Below are positions 62,824 through 64,000 of a stretch of 64,000 nucleotides of DNA, one piece after another. Source of the DNA: Adiantum capillus-veneris (taxonomy: Eukaryota > Streptophyta > Polypodiopsida > Polypodiales > Pteridaceae); contig CM043965.1 of the NCBI GenBank assembly GCA_014529385.2, positions 67,451,690 through 67,515,689 of the forward strand, written 5' to 3'. The notes beneath the pieces were generated by a model. That model had not been told where the DNA came from. It did not search any database and worked only from the letters and a program-made list of their open reading frames with translations. A program made the position numbers and the translations under genes. Every line of letters starts with the position of its first letter. Positions within the stretch are counted from its first letter, which is position 1.

Positions 62824-63603
62824 TTGAGTAAAACCATCAACATGGATACAACTAGGCAAATGAGTGGTTACCCCTTGTTCTTTGGAGAGCTTGGGGAGGA
62901 TGCAGAATTATTTTTAGCAAATTTCAAAATGTCTTGCCGTATCAAGAGGATAGTAACTGATCAGGAACGTGTAGAAATGTTTGAGGTAGTCCTTAGGAAA
63001 GATGCTAGCACTTGGTTTGACTCTTTGCCTGAGGAAGTTAAGGGGAATTACATGGAAGTGTTGAATCGTTTCAAGAAATACTTCTTTGATCCCCAAAACA
63101 CTCAAAAGCTATGGCAAGACATTGTTTCTCATAAGCAAAAAGACTTAGATGACTTCTACTTGTACAAGCAAGAGTTTCTACGTCGTTGGGCTGTATGGGT
63201 GAGAAATGTTGGTAACCCTGGTGATGGTGCAGAGTTCCTAAAGAAGGAGAGGTTCATAGCCGGACTCTTTCCTGACCTTAAGGTAAAAGTTGAGGTGGGT
63301 GCACCTGCTACCTTTGATACAGCTGAAACTAGGGCTGCTGAGAAATATAGAAAACTCAAGTGCTTAAGGGGAGAGGTTCCAATAGAAGGTCTGAAACCCA
63401 AAGGTAAGTCACAAACATCAACATCTAGGGAGCTTCCTGAGGTAACGGCGGAAGTGATTGAGAAGTTAAATGAATCCTTAAGCAGCCTGTCAATTCACCT
63501 TGCACAAGCTGTAGGTCCAAAGGGACAACCAAAGAAGTCAGAAGAGCGAGATCCACCACGACCTAGGAGAGTCTTACAATGTTGGAATTGCGGAGAGACC
63601 TAA
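62824..63603 (+). pseudogene. Element F: Ty3-type Gag up to a broken zinc knuckle
   Basis: The frame has 259 codons from TTG 62824; ATG 62842 is the likelier start. A Retrotrans_gag domain occupies about residues 20-165: L-F-L-A-N-F-K, W-F-D-S-L-P-E-E-V, F-K-K-Y-F, F-L-R-R-W, F-I-A-G-L. A linker follows, then C-W-N-C-G-E-T and a TAA at 63601. The second half of the knuckle (Y-N-C-P-W-P-R-G) is in another frame just downstream. The phrase GAGACCTAACTTG at 63595-63607 also occurs at 63642-63654, suggesting a small duplication replaced the knuckle centre. Confidence 0.82.
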
Positions 63604-64000
63604 CTTGGATGTATAATTGTCCTTGGCCCCGTGGGGAGCCAGGGAGACCTAACTTGAATTACCCAGTGGTGAATGCAGGTGAAGGAACTAGTCAGCAACC
63701 ACGGCTTCTACAAAGGCCAAATGGAGCAAGACCACCTCCACAAGGAGTGGAAGGAGTTCCACCTTTGCCAGACCCAAATGTGCATGTGGTAGAGGTGACA
63801 AACTCAAATGAGGTTGACATGGAAGCAAATGGCATTAAGCGTGGCCGAGGAAAAGGTAAAGAGAAAGAAGGTGTCACATCACAAAGTGACCATGGACGAG
63901 AAAAGAAGGCAAAGGAGACCAAGGAAGCTAAGAGGACTCGACGTCGTATCAACCTCCAAGACTTCCCTCTTGGACATGGTATGGCTCCATACAACCTGTT
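63604..64000 (+). pseudogene. Element F: Gag continuation after frame break, runs off the window
   Basis: From 63606 (W-M-Y-N-C-P-W-P-R-G) the frame is open to the end of the window. It passes a P/Q-rich part and a strongly basic K/R/E segment (about 63835-63945) to D-F-P-L-G-H-G-M. It completes the CCHC knuckle and leads toward protease, which is outside the window. Confidence 0.7.

Overview
This is nuclear DNA of a land plant, made almost entirely of transposable elements. No host gene looks functional. The evidence is long LTR retrotransposons with plant-type primer-binding sites (18-mers close to the complement of a tRNA-Asp 3' end), Ty1/copia remnants, and one broken pentatricopeptide-repeat (PPR) fragment. 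The PPR wording and a basal-type Ty3 element (E) suggest a fern, lycophyte or similar lineage. That is a guess; the sequence does not prove it.

Positions 1-55345 are a nest of insertions that can be ordered by target-site duplications (TSDs). A degenerate Ty1/copia element on the minus strand (1901-2712 continuing at 53736-55345) was hit by a large Ty3 element C on the minus strand (2713-53735, TSD CAATA). C's 3' LTR was then hit by Ty3 element B on the plus strand (2785-35264, TSD GAYGA, identical 547-bp LTR lengths). B's integrase was hit by element D on the plus strand (11792-30816, TSD CTCAT, 936-bp LTRs differing at one base by eye). C and D belong to one family and B to a related family. 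A degenerate B-family copy, A, lies at 1-1900 on the minus strand. By-eye LTR differences are about 22/935 (C), 15/547 (B) and 1/936 (D), which fits the nesting order.

The B and C/D families share an unusual plan. Both have an N-terminal LRSGR gag, short CX2CX3HX4C knuckles, a first retropepsin, RT, RNase H and integrase, then a second retropepsin and a run of W-x-P-K motifs, an internal polypurine tract, and several kb of extra 3' DNA. In C/D this 3' part ends in a large coiled-coil ORF of 1085 codons, open in D. C/D also carry two tandem integrase H2C2 zinc modules with identical residue spacing. The noncoding DNA on both sides of the C/D coding block holds nine copies per element of a 22-30 bp perfect or near-perfect palindrome centred on ACGCGT, spaced at about 284 or about 125-135 bp. 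I consider these palindrome arrays and the two-protease, two-zinc-module polyprotein the most interesting content of the window.

The right part (55346-64000) holds the PPR fragment, a decayed Ty3 element E of a different, basal type (about 56170-59571), about 1.7 kb with nothing I can call, and the 5' end of a further Ty3 element F (from about 61310, running off the window). F has a probable LTR, a PBS, two related short ORFs and gag.
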